Position numbers and translations under genes: made by a program
From: Bacillota bacterium
Lineage (GTDB): Bacteria > Bacillota > Clostridia > Christensenellales > SZUA-584
DNA length: 64,000 nt
NCBI GenBank assembly: GCA_023410595.1
Contig: JAEYPO010000017.1
Coordinates: 14,486-78,485, forward strand
Direction of reading: 5' to 3'
Part shown: piece by piece, positions 25,321 through 34,636 of the stretch
Layout: the number at the start of each line of letters is the position of its first letter
How positions within the stretch are numbered: position 1 is the first letter of the stretch
The notes under the pieces: model-generated
The model's input: only the letters and a program-made list of their open reading frames with translations
Told to the model about the DNA's origin: nothing
Databases searched by the model: none

Positions 25321-26691
25321 ATGGAAATAGTAAAAGAAAAAGCGTTATTATCATTTAACCGGCTTAAGCAAAACGCGTTTGTCAAAAGCGTCTTGACGAT
25401 ATCTTCCGGAATCGCTATATCGCAGGGGATAGGTGTCTTATTATCACCGATATACACCCGAATATATGCTCCGTCTTTATTTGGCGATTACTCAGTCATG
25501 ATCTCATCAGGAACGATTCTCAGCAGCATTATTTGCCTTGGGCTTCTGACGGCGATCATGTTGCCTAAGGATGACGAAACCGCAAAGAGAATATGTACAT
25601 TGATCATGACATTAGTGATATCGTTGGGGACTTTATTCCTTGCTGTAGCATTGATAATATCTCCACGGTGGCAGGCTTTTTCAGTTGACATTCCCTATTG
25701 GCAGGGTTGCCTTATCGTTTATTTTATTCTCGTATTAACCAACATATCATCGATATTCTATTCATACACAAACAGACTGGCATTATACAGGGTCTTATTC
25801 TGGAATCCGATACTTGGCGCAGTCTCAAATGCAGTTCTTACAGTTGCATTGGGCCTGGCTGGCTGGGGTTTAGTTGGCTACTCTATAGGTACGATTAGTG
25901 CCAGTGTGGTAAGCATAATATATATGTCATGGCATGTTAAGCCATTCAGATTCAAGTCAACAAAATTGATGCTGACACTTAAGGCTAATAAAAACTTCCC
26001 GCTGCTCCAACTCCCTGCTAATATTATTTCCACCTTTTCATTACAGCTTCCGGTGCAAATGCTGTCTCACTTTTTTGGGAGTACGATTCTTGGTATTTAT
26101 TCAATAACAATGCGTTGCCTTGACATTCCAACGGCGCTTTTGGCGGCTCCGATAAACCGTGTCTATTATCGCGATGCTTGTGCAAAATACGCGGAAGGGC
26201 AAAAAATCGGCGAATTTACATTCAATATACTAAAGGCAAGTATTAAGTTGGCAATAATTCCGATTACAATACTGATGGTTTTTGGAGAACCGTTATTTGC
26301 TTTTATCTTTGGTGAGAAGTGGCGTTTGGCCGGCGCCTATGCTGAAGTATTGGGGGTCTATTCTTTAGTGGCGTTCTGTTCGGCTTGTATATCGGGGGGG
26401 TTTGTTATTACCGGTAAACAAAAATACAACCTCTTGCTTTCCGTAGTATCAATCCTTGCCAATGCAGCGGCATTTATTTTTGGCAATCTTTTTTTTGATG
26501 ACGCGTATACGGTTTTGATTTTTTTCGCAGTAACAAACATTGTTATCGAACTGGGCTTTATCGGATGGTTCGTTTGTTCTGCCGGCGTGCATATCAAAAA
26601 ATATTTGAAGTTTGTTATCCAATACATTTTTATACCTTCTGTGTCGGCCATAATTATTAAAATACTTCTGAAAAAAGCACGAATATTGTAA
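25321..26691 (+). CDS. wzx: Wzx-type oligosaccharide flippase
   Basis: 456 aa with about 12 hydrophobic segments. The N-terminus SVLTISSGIAISQGIGVLLSPIYTRIYAPSLFG, here only cited in part, follows the MOP/polysaccharide-transport pattern (helix, then PxxTRxYxPxxFG), and the middle has the LPANIISTFSLQLPVQ...LSHFFG region. It moves undecaprenyl-linked repeat units across the membrane for Wzy. The ribosome site is weak (GAAG). A 147-bp gap precedes it and contains a 6-bp hairpin, TGCCTC/GAGGCA at 25253-25270, without a T-run. Confidence 0.88.
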   Translation: MEIVKEKALLSFNRLKQNAFVKSVLTISSGIAISQGIGVLLSPIYTRIYAPSLFGDYSVMISSGTILSSIICLGLLTAIMLPKDDETAKRICTLIMTLVISLGTLFLAVALIISPRWQAFSVDIPYWQGCLIVYFILVLTNISSIFYSYTNRLALYRVLFWNPILGAVSNAVLTVALGLAGWGLVGYSIGTISASVVSIIYMSWHVKPFRFKSTKLMLTLKANKNFPLLQLPANIISTFSLQLPVQMLSHFFGSTILGIYSITMRCLDIPTALLAAPINRVYYRDACAKYAEGQKIGEFTFNILKASIKLAIIPITILMVFGEPLFAFIFGEKWRLAGAYAEVLGVYSLVAFCSACISGGFVITGKQKYNLLLSVVSILANAAAFIFGNLFFDDAYTVLIFFAVTNIVIELGFIGWFVCSAGVHIKKYLKFVIQYIFIPSVSAIIIKILLKKARIL

Positions 26692-26845
26692 ACAAACACA
26701 TATGATTTCTCAGCAAAGAAAAAGAATACAGAAGAAAATTACACCAAGAATTAGCGCAATACAAGCAAAAACTCTTGGATTTTTTGCGGTTATATAAATA
26801 CCCCTTAGTATGAAATTTTTATAAATGATAAGGAGGACTTTTTTG

Positions 26846-28159
26846 ATGAAGCAAAGTATATTGAAGAAAATTGAATCCCGTGAAATCATATGCGGCGTCA
26901 TCGGTCTCGGCTATGTTGGCCTTCCGTTGGCCGTCGAAAAGGCAAAAGCGGGGTTTAAAACCATCGGCTTTGATATTCAGGACATTAAAGTGAACATGGT
27001 CAATTCCGGGGTTAACTATATAGGCGATGTCGTTGATACTGACCTTGAAAAGCTTGTGAAAGACGGTTTGCTTTATGCTACAAGCGATTACAGCTTTATT
27101 AAAGATGTTGATTTTATAGCAATATGCGTGCCTACTCCTCTTGACGATCATCAACAGCCTGACATAAGTTATGTGCGATCATCGGCTGAAGAAATAGCTA
27201 AACACCTGAAAAAAGGGACAATGGTGGTATTAGAGTCCACTACATATCCCGGCACTACACAAGAATTAGTAAAACCTATTCTTGAAAAAGGCTCAGGGCT
27301 GAAATGCGGAGAAGACTTCTATCTTGGCTTTTCACCGGAACGCGTTGACCCTGGAAATCTTTTTTACAAGACAAAAAATACTCCTAAGGTCGTCGGAGCC
27401 GTGGGTGAAGACGCGCTGGAGGTTATTTCGTCTATGTATCGGGCTGTGCTTGACAGCGATGTACAAACAGTCTCCTCCCCGGCAGTGGCGGAAATGGAGA
27501 AAATTCTTGAAAACACATATAGAAACGTCAATATTGGCTTGATCAATGAACTGACACAGCTCTGCGAAAAAATGGATATCAACATTTGGGAAGTTATCGA
27601 GGCCGCGAAATCAAAACCTTACGGCTTCCAGGCGTTTTACCCCGGCCCTGGGCTTGGCGGCCATTGTATTCCGCTTGATCCTTATTATCTCAGCTGGAAA
27701 GCGCGCGAATATGGTTTTCATACGAGCATGATCGAATCTTCGATGATGATTAACGACCGTATGCCGGAATACTGTGTTGAACGTGCAACAAAATTACTCA
27801 ACCGCTACAAGAAGGCGCTAAATGGCTCAAAGGTACTCGTACTTGGCGTCGCATATAAGCAGGATATCGATGATTGCCGCGAAAGCCCTGCAATCCGGGT
27901 TATTGAGGAACTTCAAAAGAAAGGTGCGAACGTCAGTTATTATGATCCTTGGGTTAAATCCTTTTGCCATGGGAAATTAGCCATGACCAGTGTTGAGGAA
28001 TTGAGCGCAGAGGTTCTTGAGAATGCGGACATCGTTATTATAACGACAGCCCATACGAATGTCGATTATGAGTTTATACAAAAACATTCGAAAGTCATAT
28101 TCGATACGAAAAACGCTATTAGATCAGTAAAAGAACACGCCAACGTTGAACTGTTATAA
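26846..28159 (+). CDS. UDP-N-acetyl-hexosamine 6-dehydrogenase (WbpA/WbpO/WecC family)
   Basis: 437 aa. VIGLGYVGLPLAVEKA is the N-terminal NAD site, CVPTPLDDHQQPD the family loop, GGHCIPLDPYYL holds catalytic Cys274, and GVAYKQDIDDCRESP begins the C-terminal domain. It oxidises C6 of UDP-GlcNAc (or ManNAc) to the uronic acid with two NAD. Genes for a 2-epimerase, a 3-dehydrogenase, an acetyltransferase and an aminotransferase follow without gaps, which is the WbpA-B-E-D-I set. ATG 26846 is preferred because AAGGAGG lies 9 nt upstream. Confidence 0.93.
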   Translation: MKQSILKKIESREIICGVIGLGYVGLPLAVEKAKAGFKTIGFDIQDIKVNMVNSGVNYIGDVVDTDLEKLVKDGLLYATSDYSFIKDVDFIAICVPTPLDDHQQPDISYVRSSAEEIAKHLKKGTMVVLESTTYPGTTQELVKPILEKGSGLKCGEDFYLGFSPERVDPGNLFYKTKNTPKVVGAVGEDALEVISSMYRAVLDSDVQTVSSPAVAEMEKILENTYRNVNIGLINELTQLCEKMDINIWEVIEAAKSKPYGFQAFYPGPGLGGHCIPLDPYYLSWKAREYGFHTSMIESSMMINDRMPEYCVERATKLLNRYKKALNGSKVLVLGVAYKQDIDDCRESPAIRVIEELQKKGANVSYYDPWVKSFCHGKLAMTSVEELSAEVLENADIVIITTAHTNVDYEFIQKHSKVIFDTKNAIRSVKEHANVELL

Positions 28160-28168
28160 GGAGCCGAT

Positions 28169-29257
28169 ATGAAGATTGTGACAGTAGTCGGAGCGCGGCC
28201 ACAATTTATTAAAGCAGCAATAGTATCGCGTATATTGCGTCAATTTGCGGTTGAGGTTCTTGTACATACCGGACAGCATTACGACTATAACATGTCGGAT
28301 ATTTTCTTCAAAGAACTTGAAGTACCAAAGCCGGATTATAACCTAGGTATATCAGGCGGTACCCATGGGAAAATGACCGGTTCAATGATTACTGCTATAG
28401 AAGATGTGCTTTTTAAAGAAAAGCCGGATATGGTTCTTGTTTACGGCGATACAAATTCTACACTTGCTGCCGCCTTATCCGCCGCGAAGCTAGGAGTACC
28501 TATCTGCCATGTGGAAGCCGGCGTACGGCTGGGCACTCTTACGAATCCCGAGGAAATAAACCGCATATGTACGGATCATGTTTCAGCCTTGCTGCTATAT
28601 TGTACGGCTTCCGCCGAAGAGAACCTGAAAAAAGAAGGCCTCTTTGATCGTGCAAGGCTTGTCGGCGATCCGATGCTTGAGGCCTTTACCTATTATGGAC
28701 AGCACCTTATAGATACAAACAGAATGAATGTATTTGATTACGATGGGAACAGTATCTCTTTGCCGGAAAAGTTCTATTATCTGACCTGCCATCGTCAGGA
28801 AAATACCGATGTTGAAGATAAGCTCAAAGAGATATTATGTGCCATGAACAGCCTGAATTCGATTACCATATATCCTGTACATCCGAGAAATCGTGAAAAC
28901 GTAAGAAAGATATGCAGTATTAATAAGTATAGCAATATTTTATTGGTACAGCCGGTCGGATATATAACATCTATTGCGCTTGTAAGGGGGGCAGAGAAGA
29001 TTGTCACCGATTCCGGAGGATTGCAGCGGGAAGCGTTCTTCACAGGAAAACAATGTGTCACGATATTTGATTATGTAATCTGGCCGGAAACAATGGTTGA
29101 TAATAGGAACCAACTATCTAAGCCTGACGCAACTGAAATATTGAATAAGCTGGCTGTAAATCAAACCATTAATCCGGATTATAATCCATTTGGCGACGCA
29201 CATGCAGGCGAAAAGATAGTAGACGAGTTAATTAAATTTAAGGAGGAAACCAAATGA
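28169..29257 (+). CDS. Non-hydrolysing UDP-GlcNAc 2-epimerase family (WecB/WbpI-like)
   Basis: 362 aa. VGARPQFIKAA, HTGQHYDYNMSD, HVEAGVR and TDSGGLQREAFF are the signatures of the family, with the conserved active-site Asp, Glu and His residues. In the neighbourhood of WbpB/D/E-like genes it more likely epimerises UDP-2,3-diacetamido-glucuronic acid to the manno form (WbpI role) than plain UDP-GlcNAc (WecB role); the sequence alone does not decide. It overlaps the next gene at ATGA. Confidence 0.9.
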   Translation: MKIVTVVGARPQFIKAAIVSRILRQFAVEVLVHTGQHYDYNMSDIFFKELEVPKPDYNLGISGGTHGKMTGSMITAIEDVLFKEKPDMVLVYGDTNSTLAAALSAAKLGVPICHVEAGVRLGTLTNPEEINRICTDHVSALLLYCTASAEENLKKEGLFDRARLVGDPMLEAFTYYGQHLIDTNRMNVFDYDGNSISLPEKFYYLTCHRQENTDVEDKLKEILCAMNSLNSITIYPVHPRNRENVRKICSINKYSNILLVQPVGYITSIALVRGAEKIVTDSGGLQREAFFTGKQCVTIFDYVIWPETMVDNRNQLSKPDATEILNKLAVNQTINPDYNPFGDAHAGEKIVDELIKFKEETK

Positions 29258-30300
29258 ACTATGCTATTATCGGCTGCGGACGGATAGCGGCAAAGCATAT
29301 TGAGGCAGCCCTTTATAACCATTTGAATATCATAGCTGTCTGTGATGTGTCGGAAACGGCGATAGACAGGTTGCTGTCGGAACAAGGGCTTGACAGCACT
29401 AACATCAAGCGATACACCGACTACAAGGTTATGTTGGAAGAGAATAAGATTGACCTTATCGCTATCTCCTCCGTCAGCGGAGCACGAGCCGGGATCGCAA
29501 AAGACTGCCTTGTTGCAGGGGTCAACCTCATTATAGAAAAGCCAATGGCACTGTCCATAAGAGACGCGGATGAGATTATCCGTTTATCAGAAGAAAACAA
29601 CTGCAAGGTCACGGTTTGTCATCAGAACCGGCTATATTCTTCAGTACAGAGCGTTAAGAAGGCCGTAGAATACAGTATGCTTGGGAAAGTGTCCCATGCG
29701 GCTGTCCATATCCGTTGGAATCGCGGTATTGATTATTACAGTCAGGCATCCTGGCGCGGTACGTGGGTTATGGATGGCGGGATGCTGCTGAATCAATGTA
29801 TTCACTGCATTGACATGCTCTGCTGGCTTATGGGCGATACTATCAGCGAAGTTTATGGGGTAACGAAAAATCAGTTCCATACAGGGATTGAAACGGAGGA
29901 CGTAGCGCTTGCTGTTGTCAAGTTTAAGAACGGAGCGGTTGCAATTATAGAAGGTACGACAAATATCTACCCAAAGAACCTTGAAGAAACGATTTATATC
30001 TTTGGCCAGAACGGAACCGTAAAGCTCGGGGGCAAAAATACAAACACGATTGAGCATTGGGAAGTTGCGGGCCATGAAACTCCGCCGGATGTCAGTTTCC
30101 CGTTTGGGACAGGCCACAAAGGTGTTTATGCAGACGTGATCGACGCCATCCAAAATAATCGGCAGCCATATATCGGTGTTGAAGCAGGACGAAATGCGGT
30201 GGAATTGATCCTTGCCATATATAAAAGCCAAAAAGAGGGAAAGCCTGTAAGCCTTCCGCTTATGGATTTCGCAACGATAGATATGAAAGAGGCGATTTAA
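29254..30300 (+). CDS. Gfo/Idh/MocA oxidoreductase, WbpB/WlbA-like UDP-GlcNAcA 3-dehydrogenase
   Basis: 348 aa. AIIGCGRIAAKHIEA is the NAD site, IIEKPMAL holds the catalytic Lys of the EKP motif, and MDGGMLLNQCIHCIDMLCWL is the later glycine/histidine region. In WbpB and WlbA the enzyme oxidises C3 of UDP-GlcNAcA to the 3-keto form, which a DegT-type aminotransferase then aminates; both partners are encoded here. It overlaps the upstream gene by 4 nt and abuts the acetyltransferase gene. Confidence 0.9.
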   Translation: MNYAIIGCGRIAAKHIEAALYNHLNIIAVCDVSETAIDRLLSEQGLDSTNIKRYTDYKVMLEENKIDLIAISSVSGARAGIAKDCLVAGVNLIIEKPMALSIRDADEIIRLSEENNCKVTVCHQNRLYSSVQSVKKAVEYSMLGKVSHAAVHIRWNRGIDYYSQASWRGTWVMDGGMLLNQCIHCIDMLCWLMGDTISEVYGVTKNQFHTGIETEDVALAVVKFKNGAVAIIEGTTNIYPKNLEETIYIFGQNGTVKLGGKNTNTIEHWEVAGHETPPDVSFPFGTGHKGVYADVIDAIQNNRQPYIGVEAGRNAVELILAIYKSQKEGKPVSLPLMDFATIDMKEAI

Positions 30301-30867
30301 ATGGAGGATTATTTTGTACATAAAAGCAGCTATATCGACGAGGGCGTGACTATCGGCAAGGGTACAAAAATATGGCACTTTTGTCATGTTCAAAAAAATA
30401 CGGTCATTGGTGAAGACTGTTCTCTGGGGCAGAACGTAAATGTGGCTGGCAACGTAAATATCGGAAGAAGCTGCAAACTGCAAAACAACGTGTCTGTTTA
30501 TGAGGGCGTAGAACTGGAGGATTACGTTTTTTGCGGTCCTTCCTGTGTCTTTACCAACGACTTGACCCCTCGCGCCAAGTACCCTAAAGGCAGTACGAAT
30601 TATAAAAAAACACTGATAAAGCTCGGAGCAACTATCGGAGCTAACGCCACGGTCGTTTGCGGCCATACTGTCGGACGATGGGCCATGATTGCTGCCGGTG
30701 CGGTGGTGACAAAGAATGTTCCGGATTATGCGCTGATGGCGGGAGTCCCAGCTAAGCGGATCGGCTGGGTATGCGAATGCGGAGCTGTACTGCCAAACGA
30801 TTTGGTTTGCTCTGAATGCGAAAGAAAATATAGTGAAACAACCGGCGGATTTGAGGAGGTAAAATAG
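30301..30867 (+). CDS. Left-handed beta-helix N-acetyltransferase (WbpD/WlbB-like)
   Basis: 188 aa, starting directly after the previous stop. Hexapeptide repeats run from residue ~12 to ~140 (IGKGTKIWHFCHV, IGEDCSLGQNVNVAGN, IGRSCKLQNN), and CVFTNDLTPRAKYPKG is the WbpD acceptor-loop signature. It acetylates the 3-amino group of UDP-GlcNAc3NA with acetyl-CoA. The C-terminal ~30 residues carry CEC...CSEC, a small zinc-ribbon-like tail found in some family members. Its product would be the substrate that the fused amidotransferase of this locus could convert to an amidine. Confidence 0.9.
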   Translation: MEDYFVHKSSYIDEGVTIGKGTKIWHFCHVQKNTVIGEDCSLGQNVNVAGNVNIGRSCKLQNNVSVYEGVELEDYVFCGPSCVFTNDLTPRAKYPKGSTNYKKTLIKLGATIGANATVVCGHTVGRWAMIAAGAVVTKNVPDYALMAGVPAKRIGWVCECGAVLPNDLVCSECERKYSETTGGFEEVK

Positions 30868-31992
30868 ATGGAATTTCGGGATCTTAAGAAGCAGTATCAA
30901 GCGCTTAAACCAAGAATAGACGAAGCCGTACTGAAAGTTATGAACGATTGCAATTTTATTTCGGGAACGCAGACTAAGGAGCTTGAAACCAGCCTTGCCG
31001 ATTACGTCGGCGTTAAGCATTGCATTACCTGCGCTAACGGTACCGACGCGCTGACACTGGCACTGATGTCTTGTAGTGTGGGACCAGGCGACGCTGTTTT
31101 CTTGCCGGACTTCACCTTTTTTGCCTCTGCCGAAACGCCGGCGGCACTTGGCGCAACCCCTGTATTCGTAGACGTGGACGCCGATACATACAACATTGAC
31201 CCTGTATCGCTGGAACAGGAGATTGCGCGCGTCAGGGCTGAGGGAAAGCTCAACTTAAAAGCAATTATCACAGTCGATTTGTTTGGGCTCTGTGCCAATT
31301 ATACGGAGATCGAAGCAATCGCTAAAAAATATGATATTTTAATTATCGAAGACGGTGCTCAGGGTTTTGGGGGCAGAATCGATAACAGGCTTGCCTGCTC
31401 TTTCGGCGATATCGCAACGACTTCATTTTTCCCCGCCAAACCTCTCGGCTGTTACGGCGATGGAGGTGCAATATTCACCAACGACGATAAAAAAGCTGCT
31501 CTAATCCGTTCGCTGTGCGTACATGGAAAAGGCACGGACAAGTACGATAACGTACGTCTTGGCATGAACTCACGGCTCGACACCATACAAGCGGCAATAC
31601 TGTTGGTTAAGCTTGACGCTTTCATACAATATGAACTTAATGATGTGAACAAGGCCGCTGCATGGTATACTGAACGGCTTAGAGAAAAGATAAAAACACC
31701 CGTAATTCCCAACGGCTTCTACTCATCTTGGGCTCAATATACAATTCAGCTTGAGAACAAAGCTCTGCGCGACGCCATACAGACGGCTCTCAATTCGCAA
31801 GGAATTCCTACAATGCAGTATTATCCCAAGGGTATGCATCAACAAGGTGCATTTTATGAAACCCGTTGTTTTAGTAAGTGCCCGGTATGCGAAAAGTTGT
31901 GCGATACTGTACTTCAGTTACCGATACATCCTTATTTAACTGAGAATGACGTGGATGTTATAAGCGAAAAACTGATAATAGCTTTGGGGTGA
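30868..31992 (+). CDS. DegT/DnrJ/EryC1/StrS aminotransferase, WbpE/WlbC-like
   Basis: 374 aa. It begins MEFRDLKKQYQALKPRID and shows CANGTDALTLAL, DFTFFASAETPAALGATPVFVD (cited in parts), EDGAQGFGG with the PLP-ring Asp, and FFPAKPLGCYGDGGA with the Schiff-base lysine. WbpE uses glutamate to aminate UDP-3-keto-GlcNAcA, coupled to WbpB. It starts right after the acetyltransferase stop and ends the precursor-sugar part of the operon. Confidence 0.92.
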   Translation: MEFRDLKKQYQALKPRIDEAVLKVMNDCNFISGTQTKELETSLADYVGVKHCITCANGTDALTLALMSCSVGPGDAVFLPDFTFFASAETPAALGATPVFVDVDADTYNIDPVSLEQEIARVRAEGKLNLKAIITVDLFGLCANYTEIEAIAKKYDILIIEDGAQGFGGRIDNRLACSFGDIATTSFFPAKPLGCYGDGGAIFTNDDKKAALIRSLCVHGKGTDKYDNVRLGMNSRLDTIQAAILLVKLDAFIQYELNDVNKAAAWYTERLREKIKTPVIPNGFYSSWAQYTIQLENKALRDAIQTALNSQGIPTMQYYPKGMHQQGAFYETRCFSKCPVCEKLCDTVLQLPIHPYLTENDVDVISEKLIIALG

Positions 31993-32064
31993 CTTGTATT
32001 TTTACTGAATATTATTTCAAACACTAATATCAGACTGCATAGTAAATGCGAAGGAGAATAAAAT

Positions 32065-33525
32065 TTGAAAAAGAAAAAAAACGTTGATACCTTAAATACC
32101 GCAAAGCCGACAGAAGACAAGTCACAGGTGAAAGAGAAAAACAAAACAGGCAAAATAATAGGCTTTACGATACTTGGTATATTTATTGTCGGGTTAATAT
32201 TTGCAGGAATATATATCTATCAGGCATTAGAACAACCGGAGAAACTGTTTTATACCTCCTCGGTTAATCTGCAACTGACTCCTAAACCCATGGCGGGGGA
32301 TATCGATACTCCTTCTCTTTCAGTTCAACCTGCGCCCACGACATCTCCCTTACATAATGAAGATGATATAGTCAATGTGCTGCTTATGGGACTCGATCAG
32401 GATTATAAGTCGTACGCCGAAAAAGGAGGGGATTTTCATACCGATTCGATGATTATATTGGCAATCAATTTTGATAAGAATACAGTCGACATGATTTCTC
32501 TGCCGCGCGATACTTTCACTTATGTACCCGGTATTAAAGGCATATATAAACTTAATGCCGCGGTCAATTGCGGAGGGGGGAAAACGGATACCGGGTTTAA
32601 AAAAGCTTGCGAGGCTGCTTCATGGATGCTGGGAGGCATAGACGTTAATTATTATTATGCGTTTGAACTCAACACTGTAAAAGAGATTGGAAATTTAATC
32701 GACGGAGTCGATTTCAACGTTGAGATGTCTTATAGAGGAACCAGCGGGAAGTATTACAAAAAAGGCATGCAGCATCTTAACGGTACCGGTATATACGACT
32801 ATATGCGCGCACGTACAAACGCAACTGTCGGGGGACATGCCGATACAGGGCGTATGGACCGATGCAAAGCCATGCTAAAAGCGATCTTCCAGAAACTAAA
32901 AACTCTGAACTTGCTTACTGAGATCCCATCACTTTTGAGCACGATAAACAAAGGGCTATACACAAGCGTGACGCTGCAGCAGTCGATTTCTTTGGCAAAT
33001 TATGCTTACAATAAAATTGATTTGGACAGTATCCGGCTTCATACCATGGCGGGCACTACTCAATCTGCGTTGAGCTGGAATTTCTGTTTTCTCGATCAAA
33101 GTGAACGGATAAAGCTAATAAAGGAAGTATACGGAAAAGACGTTCAACCGCAGGAATTTGTTTCTTATGAGTACGCAAAGTGGCTGGAGGATTACGGATT
33201 AAAGTCGGTTCATTATCTGGGGGTAGCTAAAGAGTTCCTGCAATACCTGAAAAACATAAGCACAGATGATTTGAGCAACGATCAACAGCAAAGCTATCTG
33301 GCGTTAAATGATGAATATAGAAAAGCGCAGTATGCATTCAATACGGCCGCGTCGGCTTTGGGCAGCAATGACAATGAAAAGATGGAAACTGAAAATGAAG
33401 CTCTGCGAGATCTTACGGAAAATCTAGCAAAGATTATAGGCTATCCAAATAAACTTTCCTGGTCTGTAGTATCACCTTGGTACAAGGATCACTATATAAA
33501 TGAGGTAGATGTCAATTTCAGATAA
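32065..33525 (+). CDS. LytR-CpsA-Psr (LCP) family wall-polymer ligase
   Basis: 486 aa, TTG start with GAAGGAG 8-14 nt upstream. A basic cytoplasmic stretch is followed by one membrane helix at ~29-51. The LCP domain (~110-300) shows LLMGLDQD, TDSMIILAINFD, MISLPRDT, YKLNAAV and YMRARTNA...GHADTGRMDR with the arginines that grip the pyrophosphate lipid. LCP proteins move undecaprenyl-linked glycans to peptidoglycan or other acceptors outside the cell, so the polymer is likely wall-bound. A ~140-residue C-terminal extension with no clear match follows. A strong terminator lies 70 bp downstream, making this the last gene of the locus. Confidence 0.93.
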   Translation: MKKKKNVDTLNTAKPTEDKSQVKEKNKTGKIIGFTILGIFIVGLIFAGIYIYQALEQPEKLFYTSSVNLQLTPKPMAGDIDTPSLSVQPAPTTSPLHNEDDIVNVLLMGLDQDYKSYAEKGGDFHTDSMIILAINFDKNTVDMISLPRDTFTYVPGIKGIYKLNAAVNCGGGKTDTGFKKACEAASWMLGGIDVNYYYAFELNTVKEIGNLIDGVDFNVEMSYRGTSGKYYKKGMQHLNGTGIYDYMRARTNATVGGHADTGRMDRCKAMLKAIFQKLKTLNLLTEIPSLLSTINKGLYTSVTLQQSISLANYAYNKIDLDSIRLHTMAGTTQSALSWNFCFLDQSERIKLIKEVYGKDVQPQEFVSYEYAKWLEDYGLKSVHYLGVAKEFLQYLKNISTDDLSNDQQQSYLALNDEYRKAQYAFNTAASALGSNDNEKMETENEALRDLTENLAKIIGYPNKLSWSVVSPWYKDHYINEVDVNFR

Positions 33526-33595
33526 GGCAATGCACGGGGAATACTCTTTATGATCCGATTAAGGAAAATGAAATAATCGGTTATCAATAACAATT

Positions 33596-33630
33596 AAGCC
33601 CGAAGGTGTTAAACACTCTCGGGCTTTTTT
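33596..33630 (+). terminator. Rho-independent terminator of the polysaccharide operon
   Basis: AAGCCCGA (33596-33603) pairs with TCGGGCTT (33619-33626), with a further GTGTT/AACAC pairing inside, then a run of T to 33630. It marks the right end of the roughly 21.5-kb rightward gene run. Confidence 0.9.
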
Positions 33631-33746
33631 ATACTAAAAAGCGAAAGTGTAAAAAAACCGGTGCTGAATTAATAACGTTTTAGCAAGTATATACAGGGAA
33701 ATCTATTTTTATTAGACATGACTTTTAATCTTCGAACCAATATGAG

Positions 33747-33771
33747 CTTGATTGCCCAGCGGGCAATCAAG
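33747..33771. repeat. Perfect 11-bp hairpin between convergent genes
   Basis: CTTGATTGCCC (33747-33757) and its exact complement (33761-33771) are separated by AGC. No T-run follows on either strand, so it may slow or end the leftward ABC transcript, or be a mobile-element remnant. The 313-bp gap 33526-33838 otherwise holds only the operon terminator. Confidence 0.6.
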
Positions 33772-33838
33772 GCGCGAGGCGTTTATCTAAGAAATGATCA
33801 ATGAACACTGCTGTGTTATCAGGCTTAAGATTCACGCC

Positions 33839-34624
33839 TTACTGGTTTGAATACCGTTCCAGGAAGCGTATGGTGCGTTCCTGCTTAGGGCTGCCCAGCA
33901 CCTCTTCCGGCGTGCCTGTTTCCACGACGACTCCGTCGTCCATAAATACAATGGTGTTTGCCACATCGCGGGCGAACTGCATCTCGTGCGTCACGATGAC
34001 CATGGTGGTGTTCTTCTCGGCAAGTGTGCGAATGACCTTTAATACCTCGCCCGTCAGCTCCGGGTCGAGAGCGCTGGTGGGTTCGTCAAAGCAGAGGACG
34101 TCGGGCGAGAGCGCGAGAGCGCGGGCTATGGCCACCCGCTGCTGCTGCCCGCCCGATAGCTGGTGGGGATAAAGATGCATCTTATCGGTAAGCCCCACCT
34201 GATCGAGAAGCTCAGCGGCTTTATCGCTGATCTCACTCAAAATCGCTTTACGGTTTTCCTTATAGTCGCCGCGTTCTCTCGCGAGAAGCTCGCCCGCAAG
34301 CTTTACGTTGCCAAGCGCAGTATACTGGGGAAACAGATTGAACGACTGGAACACAAGCCCGAAATGCAGGCGGTTTGTGCGTATTTGCTTTTCCGTAAGC
34401 AGCGCGGAGTCCGACGCGTCAAACAGCGTCTTGCCGTTGACGATTATCTGCCCGCCGTCAGGTTTTTCAAGAAAGTTAAGGCACCGCAGCAGCGTCGTTT
34501 TACCGCTGCCGGAGGAGCCTATGACGGCGACGACTTCGCCCTTGTCAAGGCTGAAGCCTACGTCCTTCAATACCTCTGTTTCGCCGAAACGTTTGGATAT
34601 GTTTTTTACCTCAAGTACAGACAT
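33839..34624 (-). CDS. Polar amino acid ABC transporter, ATP-binding protein (GlnQ/HisP type)
   Basis: 261 aa. Walker A GSSGSGKTT, Q-loop FQSFNLFPQYTALGNV, signature LSGGQQQRVAIARAL, Walker B VLCFDEPTSALD and the switch His in IVTHEM are all intact. The FQxFNLFPHxT-type sequence is typical of PAAT-family importers for polar amino acids. It is the last gene of a leftward three-gene operon (binding protein, permease, ATPase); 12 bp separate it from the permease. Confidence 0.94.
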   Translation of the reverse strand: MSVLEVKNISKRFGETEVLKDVGFSLDKGEVVAVIGSSGSGKTTLLRCLNFLEKPDGGQIIVNGKTLFDASDSALLTEKQIRTNRLHFGLVFQSFNLFPQYTALGNVKLAGELLARERGDYKENRKAILSEISDKAAELLDQVGLTDKMHLYPHQLSGGQQQRVAIARALALSPDVLCFDEPTSALDPELTGEVLKVIRTLAEKNTTMVIVTHEMQFARDVANTIVFMDDGVVVETGTPEEVLGSPKQERTIRFLERYSNQ

Positions 34625-34636
34625 TTTGAATACTCC

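Noticed and set aside
28169..29257. Teichoic or common-antigen WecB role
   Set aside because: Possible from sequence, but its place inside a WbpA-B-D-E-like set favours the WbpI-type step on a diacetamido-uronic acid.
33747..33771. Terminator for the leftward ABC operon
   Set aside because: The stem is strong but no T-run follows in the direction of transcription, so it is listed only as a hairpin.
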